Assembly (NCBI RefSeq): GCF_021730395.1
Contig: NC_069367.1
Location: 3,966,501-4,030,500 of the forward strand
Length of the DNA stretch: 64,000 nucleotides
Reading direction: 5' to 3'
From: Mercenaria mercenaria
Taxonomy: Eukaryota; Mollusca; Bivalvia; Venerida; Veneridae
Shown here piece by piece: positions 54,891 to 64,000 of this stretch (its first letter is position 1; every line of letters starts with the position of its first letter). The position numbers and the translations under genes were made by a program. The notes under the pieces were generated by a model, which searched no databases, had not been told where the DNA came from, and worked only from the letters and a program-made list of their open reading frames with translations.

Positions 54891-57800
54891 CTGAAATGCA
54901 AAACGTATGTGTGTCAGTCCATATTGCCTTTCTATTAACTTCGACAAGTACGTAACTGAAACCTAAACGAGGCTATTAACCCAATATTAGACACAGGACT
55001 TAAGGATTATATAACGATAAATTATATGTATCAATAATACTTTAGTCAAAAGAAGAGAAATATTTTCTTGCCAAAATTCCAAGCAACCAATGATAGTTAC
55101 CTGTAACTGAACAACTACTTTCAACAGAACATTGGCTGCATCCTCCGATGTTAACATTGTAACAGTTGCCGTTTGCACATGCAATAACATCCATCACAGA
55201 ATTATAACCGTCCTCACTATCACACTCAACATACATACCACAGTTATATGGGTATAAGACAAGATCTTGACCTTGACAGATTCTTTCTACAATTGGACAA
55301 AGCAAGGGTAAAATAAAAAAGATTCAATCTAAACGTACAAATCATGAAAACTGTTGGTCGCAATGAAAAGAAAAGATATGAATTAAATCTTGTCTGGTCT
55401 ACTTAGGATATTCGCATATGTTTTAAACGAAACTCTGAATGTGTACTTCATCATAAATGATTACGAACATAATATTTAGAAGGTTGTGTACTTAATTAAA
55501 GAAGATTTAGAAAATACAATTAAGATGACTGTTTACTTCATAATATATAATTATGAAAGATAATTTAAAATACTATTTGGATGGTTGTGTTCTTTATAAT
55601 AAATAATCACGAAAATACTATTTTGATTGATATAAATCTAATTAAAGACGATTTGAAGAATGCTGTTTAGATTGTTGTGTACTTTATCGTAAATAATAAC
55701 GAGAATATTATTTAGATGATGCAAATAAGTACGAACTACTTATCTAGATGGTTATACACTTAATTGGAATTGGAGATGACTTTAAAAGCGACTCCCAGTT
55801 AGATGGATTGTGTACTTTATCGATGAATTGCGAGAATACTATTTGGCTGATTGTGTACGTAATTATGAATAATTGCGAAAATACTATTTAGACGATACAG
55901 CTTAATAAATAAATAAAAAATCATACCTGGAAGAACTTTGACAACGCCGTTGTCAGATGTGAAAACTGTATGATAAACTGAACTATTAGAAGATTGTGCA
56001 ATGCATCTAATATGTTTCCGATGCCATTTCATTGAAACAGCTTTCAAGCCAAAACTAACTACCATCCTGTACCAACAGTTTTTCAGAGTGGTCTTTATGT
56101 CTTCAATCCAAGCCGCATCAGTTTCGTATTCACCATTCACAGACGATAGCAATGTGGTGTATGTACCGCTATAGTCACTTTCAATAATCACTTTACCATT
56201 CGGTTCTGCAAAAAGCATCTCGCATACGAACAGAGATCTAGTTGTGTCTTCTCCTTCGACTACGTGCGGAGACATCGTTAACATCGGAGCATCGGGCTTA
56301 CCTGGAAAACATCAATATCAATACTAACGGATACTTCTTATCTTTTAGAGCAGAAATTTAGAGCGAAACAGTGTTCTGTAGGTGTATGACCTTAACATGA
56401 ATGTGTTATTCATCATGAAACATTGTGGACTGTAGGTGTAAACAACACTACATAAATGTGCAATTTATCACGAAACATCGTTTACTGTAGGTTTATGGGA
56501 CATTACATGAATGTGACATTTATCAAGACATATTGTTTCTGCAATGGTATAAAGTGAAATGTATACAATTTATCACAAAACAATGTTTCTGCAGGTGTGG
56601 ACTTAACATAAATGTATAAATTTAATCACGAAACATTGTTTATAACAGGTGTGTGGAACGTTACATATATGTGTAATACATTACTTGTGTAGGAGTATAA
56701 AACTTTATAAATGTGAAATTTGTCACGAAATATTGTTTACTACTGGTGCATGAAACTTTATATCAACTTATCATGAATCTATGAAAGACCGGTTTGACAT
56801 TTCATTTTTAAAGAATTCATGATTTCTGATTATGAATTTGTGAAGTAAATATCATGAAATATTTAAACGAAATCGAGAATTCTTGAAGTGGTGTTTGTGA
56901 AATCATTAAATCATGAATAATTGAATTCTTGAATTTTTTACATGAACTTTGGAAATCGTGAATTCATGTAGTTGTGACATATTGAATAATTGAAATAAAT
57001 CTTGAATAAGTTAAACCGGGAAATTTTTGTAATTGTGAATAACTGAATATTTGAATTATTGAATTATTAAAATATTGAATTTTCGACATGAATTTTGAAG
57101 TCTTGAATTCGTGAGTTATTGAAGATAAATAATGAACAAATTCATAAATTCCAAATTTCACGCAAAGTTCATGTCAAAATTTCAATATTACAATAATTGA
57201 TAATTCAATATTTCAGTAATTCACATTTTCAAAATATAATCGATTTCAATAATACTAGATTTCAATAATTTAGAATTTCACAAATTCAAGATTTCAATTA
57301 TTCAATATTTCACAAATTCAATATTTCAATTTTTTAATATATAAATATTTCTGTAATTAACAATTTAAAAAATTCTTGATTTCAATTAATCAAGATTTCA
57401 ATGATTCAGAATTTCACAAAATCAAGATTTTAATTATTCAATATTTCCAACACCATGAATCCACGATTTCTATATTTCATGTCAAAAATTCAAGAATTCA
57501 ACTACTCACGATTTCATGATTTCGCAAATACCATTTCAAGAATTCTCGATTTCATTCAAATGCTTCATGATGATTTCTACTTTACGAATTCATGATAAGA
57601 AATCATGAATTATTGAAACTGAAATGTCACTACCGGTCTTTCGTATGAATCACTGTTTCTGCAGGTGTATGAAATTTTGCATAAATGTCGGTTTATCATG
57701 AAACACTTTGTACTGTTACATAAAGATACAATTTATCACGAAACATGTTTAACTTCATGTGTATGAAACTTGAAACATTGTTTACTACAGGTGTATAGAA

Positions 57801-60800
57801 CTTTACATAAATAAGCAATTTATCTCGAAACATTGTTTTGCAGGTGTATGGAATTTGAAATAAATGTCGATTTATCACGAAACACTGTGTACTATTACGT
57901 GACATTTACATAAACATGCAATTTATCACGAAAAATTGTCTACTACGGATGTATTACTTTTACATGAATGTGCAGTGGATCACGAAACATTGTTTGCTAC
58001 AGGTGTATGCAATTTTACCTAAATATACAATATGTCACAAAACATTATTTTCGCGCAAGACCTTTAATTAATGTTTAATCCTGCAATTTATTATGAAACA
58101 TTTACTAATGTAGGTAAATGACCTTTACTTAATATGCACATATTTAGAACGTTTGTCACAAACACATCAAATAAGGGAACAGTTAAAAAACCTACCTTGT
58201 ATTCTAATCAATCTTTCGGCATGAAAGACATGCAAATTATCCATTTGAACTTCACATGTGAAGTTGATATCCCCAGGTATTTCAAACGCATCGGAACACT
58301 GGACAGTTTCAAATGTTATGATAACTTTACCCGAATCATGCGTAAAACTGTTTTCTATTATCTCGATATTGTCATTAGCTGTATTCGGTTTGTATGAAAC
58401 TATGTTATTTTCTATTGATGCTATTGTGACTGAATCTTTATTCCAACTGGCTCTTCTGAACACAACTTTCCTCCAGTCAGATGCTTTTCGAAATTCACAA
58501 GTTAGTTTGGCTGTTTCGCCGATCAGAAAGAAGCTTGGATTTATAGATAAATCAACTGAAAATGCATGTATATATATATGTTAATATGATATTTGCGATG
58601 TAAATCATCATGAACATTAAACATAATTTGCTATGCGCCTTCTTGTACCAAACTAAATATATATATATATAATTCATTTGTGCGATTCATCAATGTCAGT
58701 ATCAAACCAATATGACCGTTTAGCTTGAAGGTAGCTGTTTTTACAACAACAAAAACAATAACAACAAAAACCAACAAAGCTGTACTTATGTGACATTTCT
58801 GAGATCAATTATCATGATTTCCTTGTTTTTGATCCAGAAGTTATTGCTGCCGAGCAAAATATTTTTATATTTTACTTTTTACTTTAAAGTTAGCATTGTG
58901 GCAAAATTTTTCATTTACCTTTACTGTGTTTAAAGGTTTTCGGCAAAAGCAAATACATTTTGTGTTAAGAATTTAAAACTCTAGGTTTCAAATTTCACTT
59001 TGTATTTTGATTTTCAAAATTTGGAGCATAATAGAGATTTTCATATTTGTGATAGTGTGCATTATACCATGCACATCTATTTAAATTTCTGTACGTTTAT
59101 AATGTACATCTAACTAGATTTTTGCATTTTTACTACATATATATACCTAGATTATTGCATTTATATTATTCACGTCATCTACTACAGATTTTCCATCTAT
59201 GTTTATGTACATCTTCTTAGATTTTCACATTTAATATTTTGAAAGTCAATATAGATTTTCGCATTTAACATCATACACACTTACCTAGATTTTCGCATTT
59301 AGGATTTCCACTCCAATGTCCGTCTCCAGTACACCAGACAAAACTGTCGCTCTCCTCTACAAGTTGGAACCCAGCATCGCATGTTACACTTACCGAAGTG
59401 TTGAATGTGGTCTCTTGTCCAGATTCTAATATGAGCGCATGATCTGGTGGCAGGTACTTTCCACAATCAACTGGTTCACATGTAGCAATATGGCTCCAAG
59501 ACCCGCTGTCCAAACATACTGCCATGTCCTTTCTATTAATTCTGAAACCTTCATTGCAAGATATATTAACCATTGATGAAGGATAAACTTCTTCAGTAGA
59601 ACTGACATGACCATTAGAAACATCTGGGTATTTTGGACATTTTGAATGGCATCCGTCCCGGTCGTCACAGACGTTTTCTGAGAAAAGTAACAAATCTTTA
59701 TGTCATCAACAAAATAAGTATTCTTATTTCATAATTACGTGTAAATGTCTGATATTAATTTGTAATGTCTCTACAGACAAAACTGTCGGGCAGTGAGCAA
59801 TACTGGCTCACATACTGTTGAGAAATTGTAAAATAAATACTAGTAGGGTTAAGGCAGTTGACTCTTAATAAATAGCGGCGATTTCTGTGCGATTGCATAT
59901 ATCATCGTTTCCTTTTCATGATCTTTCAGTCATAAAAGAAAATTGCGCAAGTTTTTTCGTATTTATCGGTGACACGGAGAATACATTATTACATGGAATA
60001 TGCCGAAATTTTCATTAGAGGTTCCCTATCTTAAGGATGTACGATAGAATTTTTTCTAACGTTAAGAATTTTTTCATACTCTTTGAGCTTGGAGAACATT
60101 AGTTTTCAAGACAAACAAGAGAAGAAAAAACATAGGTCACCGAACTTCTTTTAATTTTATAGGGCATTTTCTACACCCACGGTTTAAGCATTTCTGAAAT
60201 TTTGTAAAATTGAAAAAATGGTTGTACTTTATAGAACATATAATATTCCATTTAATGTTATAGGGATGTCATGTCTTACAGGTTGTGATGTCAGTATTAT
60301 ATAAGCATAAATGTCACAAACAAATCTCTTTCTTTTTCACATGTTGACATAATCACCCCACCCACTTTATTTTCAATGGAAAAAATGTATTTAGATCTAC
60401 AAAAAAATTCTGACGGTAAAATTTTAAAATATTTTTGCAGCTTTGATGACGCACAAAAATACTTTAAAATGGAAAGAAAAAAGTAGGAGTCACCGTGCAT
60501 CTAAGAGATTTATTAAGAAAAAACTGTCAAAAACTGGTGAATTTTGATATTTTGTGTTCTTTTTTATTTAATTTATATTTTCCAGATAAAATAAAGAGAT
60601 ATCTTGAAATATTTTATTCCAGTTATAGCCTATCATTATATGTATCAGTCAGGAAAATATCAAAACGAAACCTGATCTACTTTCATAGATATTTGAAATT
60701 ACCTACCCCTACACAGTTGTAAAACTTACGTCAATTTTAGACAAATGCCAGCCAAAAATAAGGGTGATTTTTTTTTTTCGCAAAAGCAGAATCTATTTGC

Positions 60801-62614
60801 TTAAAGTGTACTTTATTAGCCATATTTTAATGATATAGCATTAATTTTCGGCAAAACTTTTGTTGGAAGGCAATATTTGAAGAAACATTTTTCAAAATGG
60901 CGGATATCCTGAAAATAACGCTCGTACATCCTTAAGTTATTTTGTTACCAAGAATTTATTAGATAGTCACAAAAAGGCTCTTTAAAAAAAAAAAAAAATC
61001 TTGTCTTTTGGAAATGTCTACATTTTGATTGTTCTCTAATGCCAACATTTTAGGCCTATTTACGCACTTACAGAGCAGGTTGCCAAATTTATGACTAACA
61101 AATTTAAAAGTGTTTAACCAGAGTTCTGATGAAACTGGGCAAATGCATTATTTAGGCCAGGTTGTGTGTTTTTTTTTAATATTACAATATCACATTTATG
61201 TGGACCATATCATTTCAGGCATACTTTGCACCAATTTTGTGCTTAAGGTGACAAACAGAATGTAATCATACCTGTTTGCTTGGTAATCAATAGTACACCA
61301 ACCACAGCAGCAATAGCAACTAGCAGTAGCAGAATGATTACAATCACGATAGTGGTTTTCCTTTTACGGTACTGTCTTGCTTTTGGTATAGCCGATGCCG
61401 GATTTCCACTTCCTGGAATCTGAATAAAAAGAAAAGGATCATTTTATAGTTGTTATTCATTTATCAAGTATACTCTTTTAGTTTGTGACTGTAGTGAAAA
61501 GCAATCAGAAAGTATCAGTGAGTTAAATCCATTTCAGTCAAAATGTGAGTGATATAGCTTTGCCAGTCTGCATAATAATATTTTCCACGTAATACTTGAT
61601 AAAAAATGAGCAGAATTCAGTTCCAAAACTGAATGAAACCTTTAATTCCACAAACACCATGAACACATAAGCTGGTAGTGAAAACATGATTATTGAAATG
61701 CAGCCAAAAAGTAAGCATCAACTTCATTAAAATGTTTGACTGAAGATGATGATCTTGATCTTTCACATTATATCATAATGGATATTGTAGTTACAGCTTA
61801 CTTTAAGGGTTTGCTTTACAAACATTTAAAGCTGCTTACATATATAAAAAATCATGTCAATTTGAGTACATACCCTAACATCTTTATCAACATAGGTACT
61901 GCCAAGTTGAGAGTAATTAGAATGGTTGTTTCCATTTTGACCACCATATGCAAGGTGCTTATTTCCAATGTTCTGCCAGTCTATATCGTACAAGTTCATG
62001 TGCTTCTTTTGCTTCAACTTTGCCTTCTCCTGACGAGAAACCAGGTATGTATCTTTTTGATTATCATACTGACTCGGAGTTTGACTTGTACCCGGCTTAA
62101 AATTTGTTTTATTGTTATCATACCGAACTCCATTATTTGTACAATGATTACTTTTTCCACTGTGATCTTCTGATATCTCCTGATCGTTATGGCCGTTTGC
62201 ACTTAGAGATAGATATGAGTGACCTAATCTGTTTTCGTCTTCTCTTTCTTGCCAGTGTAGGACAGGATGATTGGTTGCATATGAATATAATTCAGATGTA
62301 GCATCATTATTGCGGGTAGGAAAACCTTCACTCCCATTGAATGTCACATACGGATATCCAGCCCCTTGGCTTGCATCAAGTGTTCTGACGCCAATTTCAG
62401 TAGAGTCCCTGGGGCTGATGTCTTCATTTAACGTGTCTTTAATTGTTGTATAATGTTCCGTAATACCAGATGCCCTTAAATGCTCGTTCGCTATGCTCCA
62501 TTGAATGTTTTCAATTTTCGGATGTTCATGCATAAACGTTTTTGAGTTATTTAACACATTTTTCTGATCTAATTCAGTTGAATCCTTTTCGAAAGTTGAT
62601 CTTAAATCCATCAT
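54574..62614 (-). CDS. Gene C: type II membrane receptor with two sushi, three Ig-like and one CBM14-like domain
   Basis: Seven exons on the minus strand (62614-61874, 61419-61272, 59677-59285, 58555-58196, 56301-55927, 55286-55101, 54890-54574) join to 839 residues. Order: 247-residue hydrophilic tail, basic stretch RQYRKRK and membrane segment (about 269-292), two sushi domains, Ig3-type, Ig4-type, CBM14-like, Ig5-type, stop. It lacks the Ig1 and Ig2 exons of gene A. The tail has YTTI, YVTF, SYLSL and two YDN motifs that could be phosphorylated. No signal peptide is seen, so type II topology is inferred. All junctions follow GT-AG and keep phase 1. It is convergent to gene B and a paralogue of gene A. 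Ligand unknown. Confidence 0.85.
55101..55286 (-). CDS. Gene C exon 6: CBM14-like domain
   Basis: Acceptor CCAATTGTAG, donor ACAG-GTAACT, 186 bp, phase 1-1. Encodes ICQGQDLVLYPYNCGMYVEC and six further cysteines to SSCSVTG. The ends G-G-C-S-[IQ] and S-V-T-G / S-I-T-G are close to gene A. Confidence 0.75.
55440..55890. repeat. Degenerate tandem repeat in gene C intron 5
   Basis: Loose units of about 55-70 bases with GTGTACTTTATCGTAAATAA, TACGAGAATACTATTTAGAT and GGTTGTGTACTTAATT-like words. Between the Ig4-type and CBM14-like exons. Confidence 0.6.
55927..56301 (-). CDS. Gene C exon 5: Ig-like domain (Ig4 type)
   Basis: Acceptor GTTTTCCAG, donor CCAG-GTATGA, 375 bp, phase 1-1. Encodes RSLFVCEMLFAEPNGKVIIE and KWHRKHIRCIAQS, ending KVLPG. 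Same plan as gene A exon 9 (EVIPG end). Confidence 0.8.
56365..58130. repeat. 60-bp satellite in gene C intron 4, split by a foldback element
   Basis: Units of about 60 bp (TTTATCACGAAACATTGTTT, ACTGCAGGTGTATGAAACTT, ACATAAATGTG) occupy 56365-56779 and 57652-58130 in the same orientation. The 866-bp element between them interrupts one unit. Confidence 0.8.
56780..57645. mobile_element. 866-bp foldback element inserted in the satellite
   Basis: Ends TATGAAAGACCGGT and ACCGGTCTTTCGTA are inverted copies with one mismatch, continuing inward (GACATTTCA / TGAAATGTC, GAATTCATGATTTC / GAAATCATGAATT). The flanking TGAATC at 56774-56779 and 57646-57651 is a likely 6-bp target duplication. The inside is a run of short GAATT/AATTC words, inverted about a centre near 57200. 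Confidence 0.8.
58196..58555 (-). CDS. Gene C exon 4: Ig-like domain (Ig3 type)
   Basis: Acceptor CATTTTCAG, donor CAAG-GTAGGT, 360 bp, phase 1-1. AKLTCEFRKASDWRKVVFRR and DINFTCEVQ give the Ig cysteine pair; V-Q-C-S-D-A-F keeps one of the extra cysteines, where genes A and B have C-x-D-x-C. Equivalent to 15031-15387 in gene A. Confidence 0.8.
59000..59301 (-). repeat. Degenerate tandem repeat copying the exon 3 donor edge
   Basis: The last 16 bases of the exon on the minus strand (AAATGCGAAAATCTA) recur in the intron at 59252-59267 exactly, and with changes near 59217, 59149 and 59113. Spacing is about 34-60 bases. One copy is followed by GTATATA, forming a donor-like CTAG-GTATAT. Confidence 0.7.
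59285..59677 (-). CDS. Gene C exon 3: two sushi domains
   Basis: Acceptor TTTTCTCAG, donor CTAG-GTAAGT, 393 bp, phase 1-1. Module 1 runs from KCPKYPDVSNG to SHIATC, module 2 from CGKYLPPDHA to SGNPKC, each with four cysteines and a late Trp. Two more cysteines precede module 1 (VCDDRDGC). One module fewer than in genes A and B. Confidence 0.9.
60031..60935. mobile_element. TIR element with TTAA flanks in gene C intron 2
   Basis: TTAA at 60031-60034 is followed by GGATGTACGATAG; TCGTACATCC precedes TTAA at 60932-60935. Terminal repeats are short (10-11 bp). Length about 897 bp, no transposase. ORFs inside have no domains. Confidence 0.6.
61272..61419 (-). CDS. Gene C exon 2: transmembrane segment
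   Basis: Acceptor TTTTTATTCAG, donor AACAG-GTATGA, 148 bp, phase 0 to 1. Encodes basic RQYRKRK and the core TTIVIVIILLLLVAIAAVVG-VLLI. Too short to stand out as an ORF but required by phase and topology. Confidence 0.8.
61874..62614 (-). CDS. Gene C exon 1: cytoplasmic tail
   Basis: 741 bp from ATG to donor TTAGG-GTATGT, phase 0. Asn/Ser/Asp/Gln-rich, with eleven or more tyrosines, including YDNNKTNF and QYDNQKDTY. It has no similarity to the gene A tail outside the YDN words. Read-through would stop 15 codons later. Confidence 0.85.
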
Positions 62615-63280
62615 TTATAATTTATCATGTATTAAAATGTTCCACAGATTTTCTAAACCTTATGCAGTTATACATGTATCTTATTGTCTTTTTAACTTCG
62701 ACTTCTTTGCAAAATAATAATAATAATAAAAATCTCAACACACAATCCAATGTCAGAAATATTCAATATTAAAATATTACATTCCCGTTAATACTAACTA
62801 TAGTTTTTGAAATAATATGCATAATATTAGATACACTTAGTTGGACTGAACTACCGTAATATGATTCCTCTATTCAAGTGATTGAAAAAATAAGGATCAT
62901 AAACACATGCGTAACGTCTCATAATGGTTTTTGTTCTTTATTTTATGCAGCACATACCAGGACAGCTTGCATAAATATCTGTAACTTACATTTTTTGGAA
63001 GAACATTGTAAATGCTGCATGAAAATCAGAAGATAATCGAGCGTCATGACTAATGAACAATTGTCTAAAGTCAAACAAACATACTTCAAAATCAGCTTTA
63101 AAAGTGGCAAAAAAAAAACTGTAATGATAGTGTATTACCTAAGTTCCCATGCCTGATTCTATAAATTCTGTATTGAAAATAAATCATGATGAAAATGACC
63201 AAAAAATATTGCAGATATGTAAGATAATTTTAGCGAAACAATCGCATTATGTTTAAAGGGAAAAACGTACTGCAGAGGAA
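62615..63280. other. Upstream region of gene C
   Basis: No coding feature. AT-rich with an AATAATAATAATAAAAA tract at about 62717. The gene C promoter should lie here but no single site is convincing. Confidence 0.4.
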
Positions 63281-63374
63281 AATCAATCAACCGATCGATT
63301 GATCGACCGACCGACCGAACAAACGATCGATCGATCGATCGATCAATCGATCAATCAATCAATCAATCAATCAA
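63281..63374 (+). repeat. (ATCA/GATC)n microsatellite
   Basis: AATCAATC runs, GATCGATCGATCGATCGATC and CGACCGACCGAC segments follow one another. The GATC part is palindromic and prone to slippage. Confidence 0.95.
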
Positions 63375-63494
63375 AGTGCTTTATCTTTAAAATTACAATA
63401 ATGTTTGAAAGCGAAAGAAAAAAGTACACACTTTATTTTCTTTTATCTGATTCTACATATGTTAAGCAAATAATATCTACTGAACAAAAATGTA

Positions 63495-63790
63495 TATCTA
63501 TATGACAATAAGGTTACAATATAAACATGGACAGTTTCAGTAAGAAATCTGTAATACAAAATAAATTAAATCAATCAAAAATGGTGTTTCACATTAACGA
63601 ACTTTTAATTTTTGTACGTTGAATTTATAGTAAATAGGTCGTAAGTACCAGATACGACGTTTCATTAAACATGTTTACGATTTTTTAATAACTTCGGCTC
63701 GATGCATTGACAATCTGGACTGTCAGTATATAAATGCTGTAGCTATGGGGTTTAAACATGGATATGAATATTTTCGGTGAGAAATCTGTA
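63495..63790 (+). repeat. Dispersed repeat shared with 35790-36130
   Basis: GGTTACAATATAAACATGGA, ACAGTTTCAG, AATAGGTCGTAAGTACCAGA and TACGACGTTTCATTAA resemble the blocks at 35790-36130. Confidence 0.55.
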
Positions 63791-63904
63791 AAAAATAAAA
63801 GGTATTAGTTTTCTCGAAAAGTATTCCTTTTTGTGTACGACATTTGAATTGTTGGACGTCAATGTACTGGTAATATTTTGTAAGCTAAATATATAGAAAT
63901 AATA

Positions 63905-64000
63905 GTTATAGGTTATTAGCTTTGTGTCGGGAAATATGCACGAGTTCTCCTGCGGAAATATTGCGCGACTTTAGGAGCGCAATATTATTTCGCTGAAGAA
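63905..64000. mobile_element. Palindromic foldback element cut by the window end
   Basis: GGTTATTAGCTTTGTGTCGG, GAAATATGCACGAGTTCTCC and GGAAATATTGCGCGACTTTA then GGAGCGCAATATTATTTCGC: the left arm and centre of the family at 27322. Confidence 0.75.

Noticed and set aside
61736-62301. 145-codon + strand ORF near the gene C start
   Set aside because: Largely antisense to gene C exon 1 and intron 1; gene C is supported by its splice structure and paralogues.

Overview
The window is animal nuclear DNA, most likely from a bivalve mollusc. The signs are AT-rich intergenic DNA, genes split by GT-AG introns, secreted C1q-domain proteins with a coiled coil, several tRNA-derived SINE families of molluscan type (one with a Nin-like core), and many short inverted-repeat elements. 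I cannot name the species from sequence alone. Nothing bacterial (operons, CRISPR, Shine-Dalgarno sites) is present.

The core of the window is a cluster of three related receptor-like genes that I could assemble exon by exon. Gene A (+, 4090-17746) is apparently intact: 13 coding exons, about 1427 residues. Gene B (+, 41683-50037) is a decayed paralogue with an in-frame stop and a frameshift. Gene C (-, 62614-54574) is intact: 7 exons, about 839 residues. All three share one plan: no signal peptide, a tyrosine-containing N-terminal tail, one membrane segment preceded by basic residues (type II, N-in), then an ectodomain of sushi/CCP modules, Ig-like domains and a small cysteine-rich domain resembling the chitin-binding peritrophin-A fold (CBM14), with an Ig domain after it in A and C. 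Nearly every ectodomain exon is phase 1-1, so domains can be gained or lost without breaking the frame. The three genes show it: A has its sushi exon three times on a 1.5-kb tandem repeat, B has lost the fourth and fifth Ig domains, and C lacks the first and second.

Between A and B lie two tandem C1q-domain genes on the + strand. C1q-1 (21525-25250) has an in-frame TAA at codon 54, after the signal peptide. C1q-2 (29101-33062) is intact: signal peptide, long coiled coil, C1q head, about 391 residues. Linkage of soluble C1q lectin-like proteins with sushi/Ig/chitin-binding-like membrane receptors suggests an innate-recognition locus under birth-and-death evolution. That is inference.

Layout: 1-4089 repeats and a TTAA-flanked transposon; 4090-17746 gene A; 17747-21524 SINEs and an inverted-repeat element with a tRNA-like core; 21525-25250 C1q-1; 25251-29100 minisatellites and hairpins; 29101-33062 C1q-2; 33063-41682 transposons, a LINE 3' end and SINEs; 41683-50037 gene B pseudogene; 50038-54573 SINE and a 23-bp minisatellite; 54574-62614 gene C; 62615-64000 upstream DNA with a microsatellite and a truncated hairpin element. 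Exon boundaries were read by eye from splice consensus, reading phase and paralogue comparison; transcript ends are not determined.
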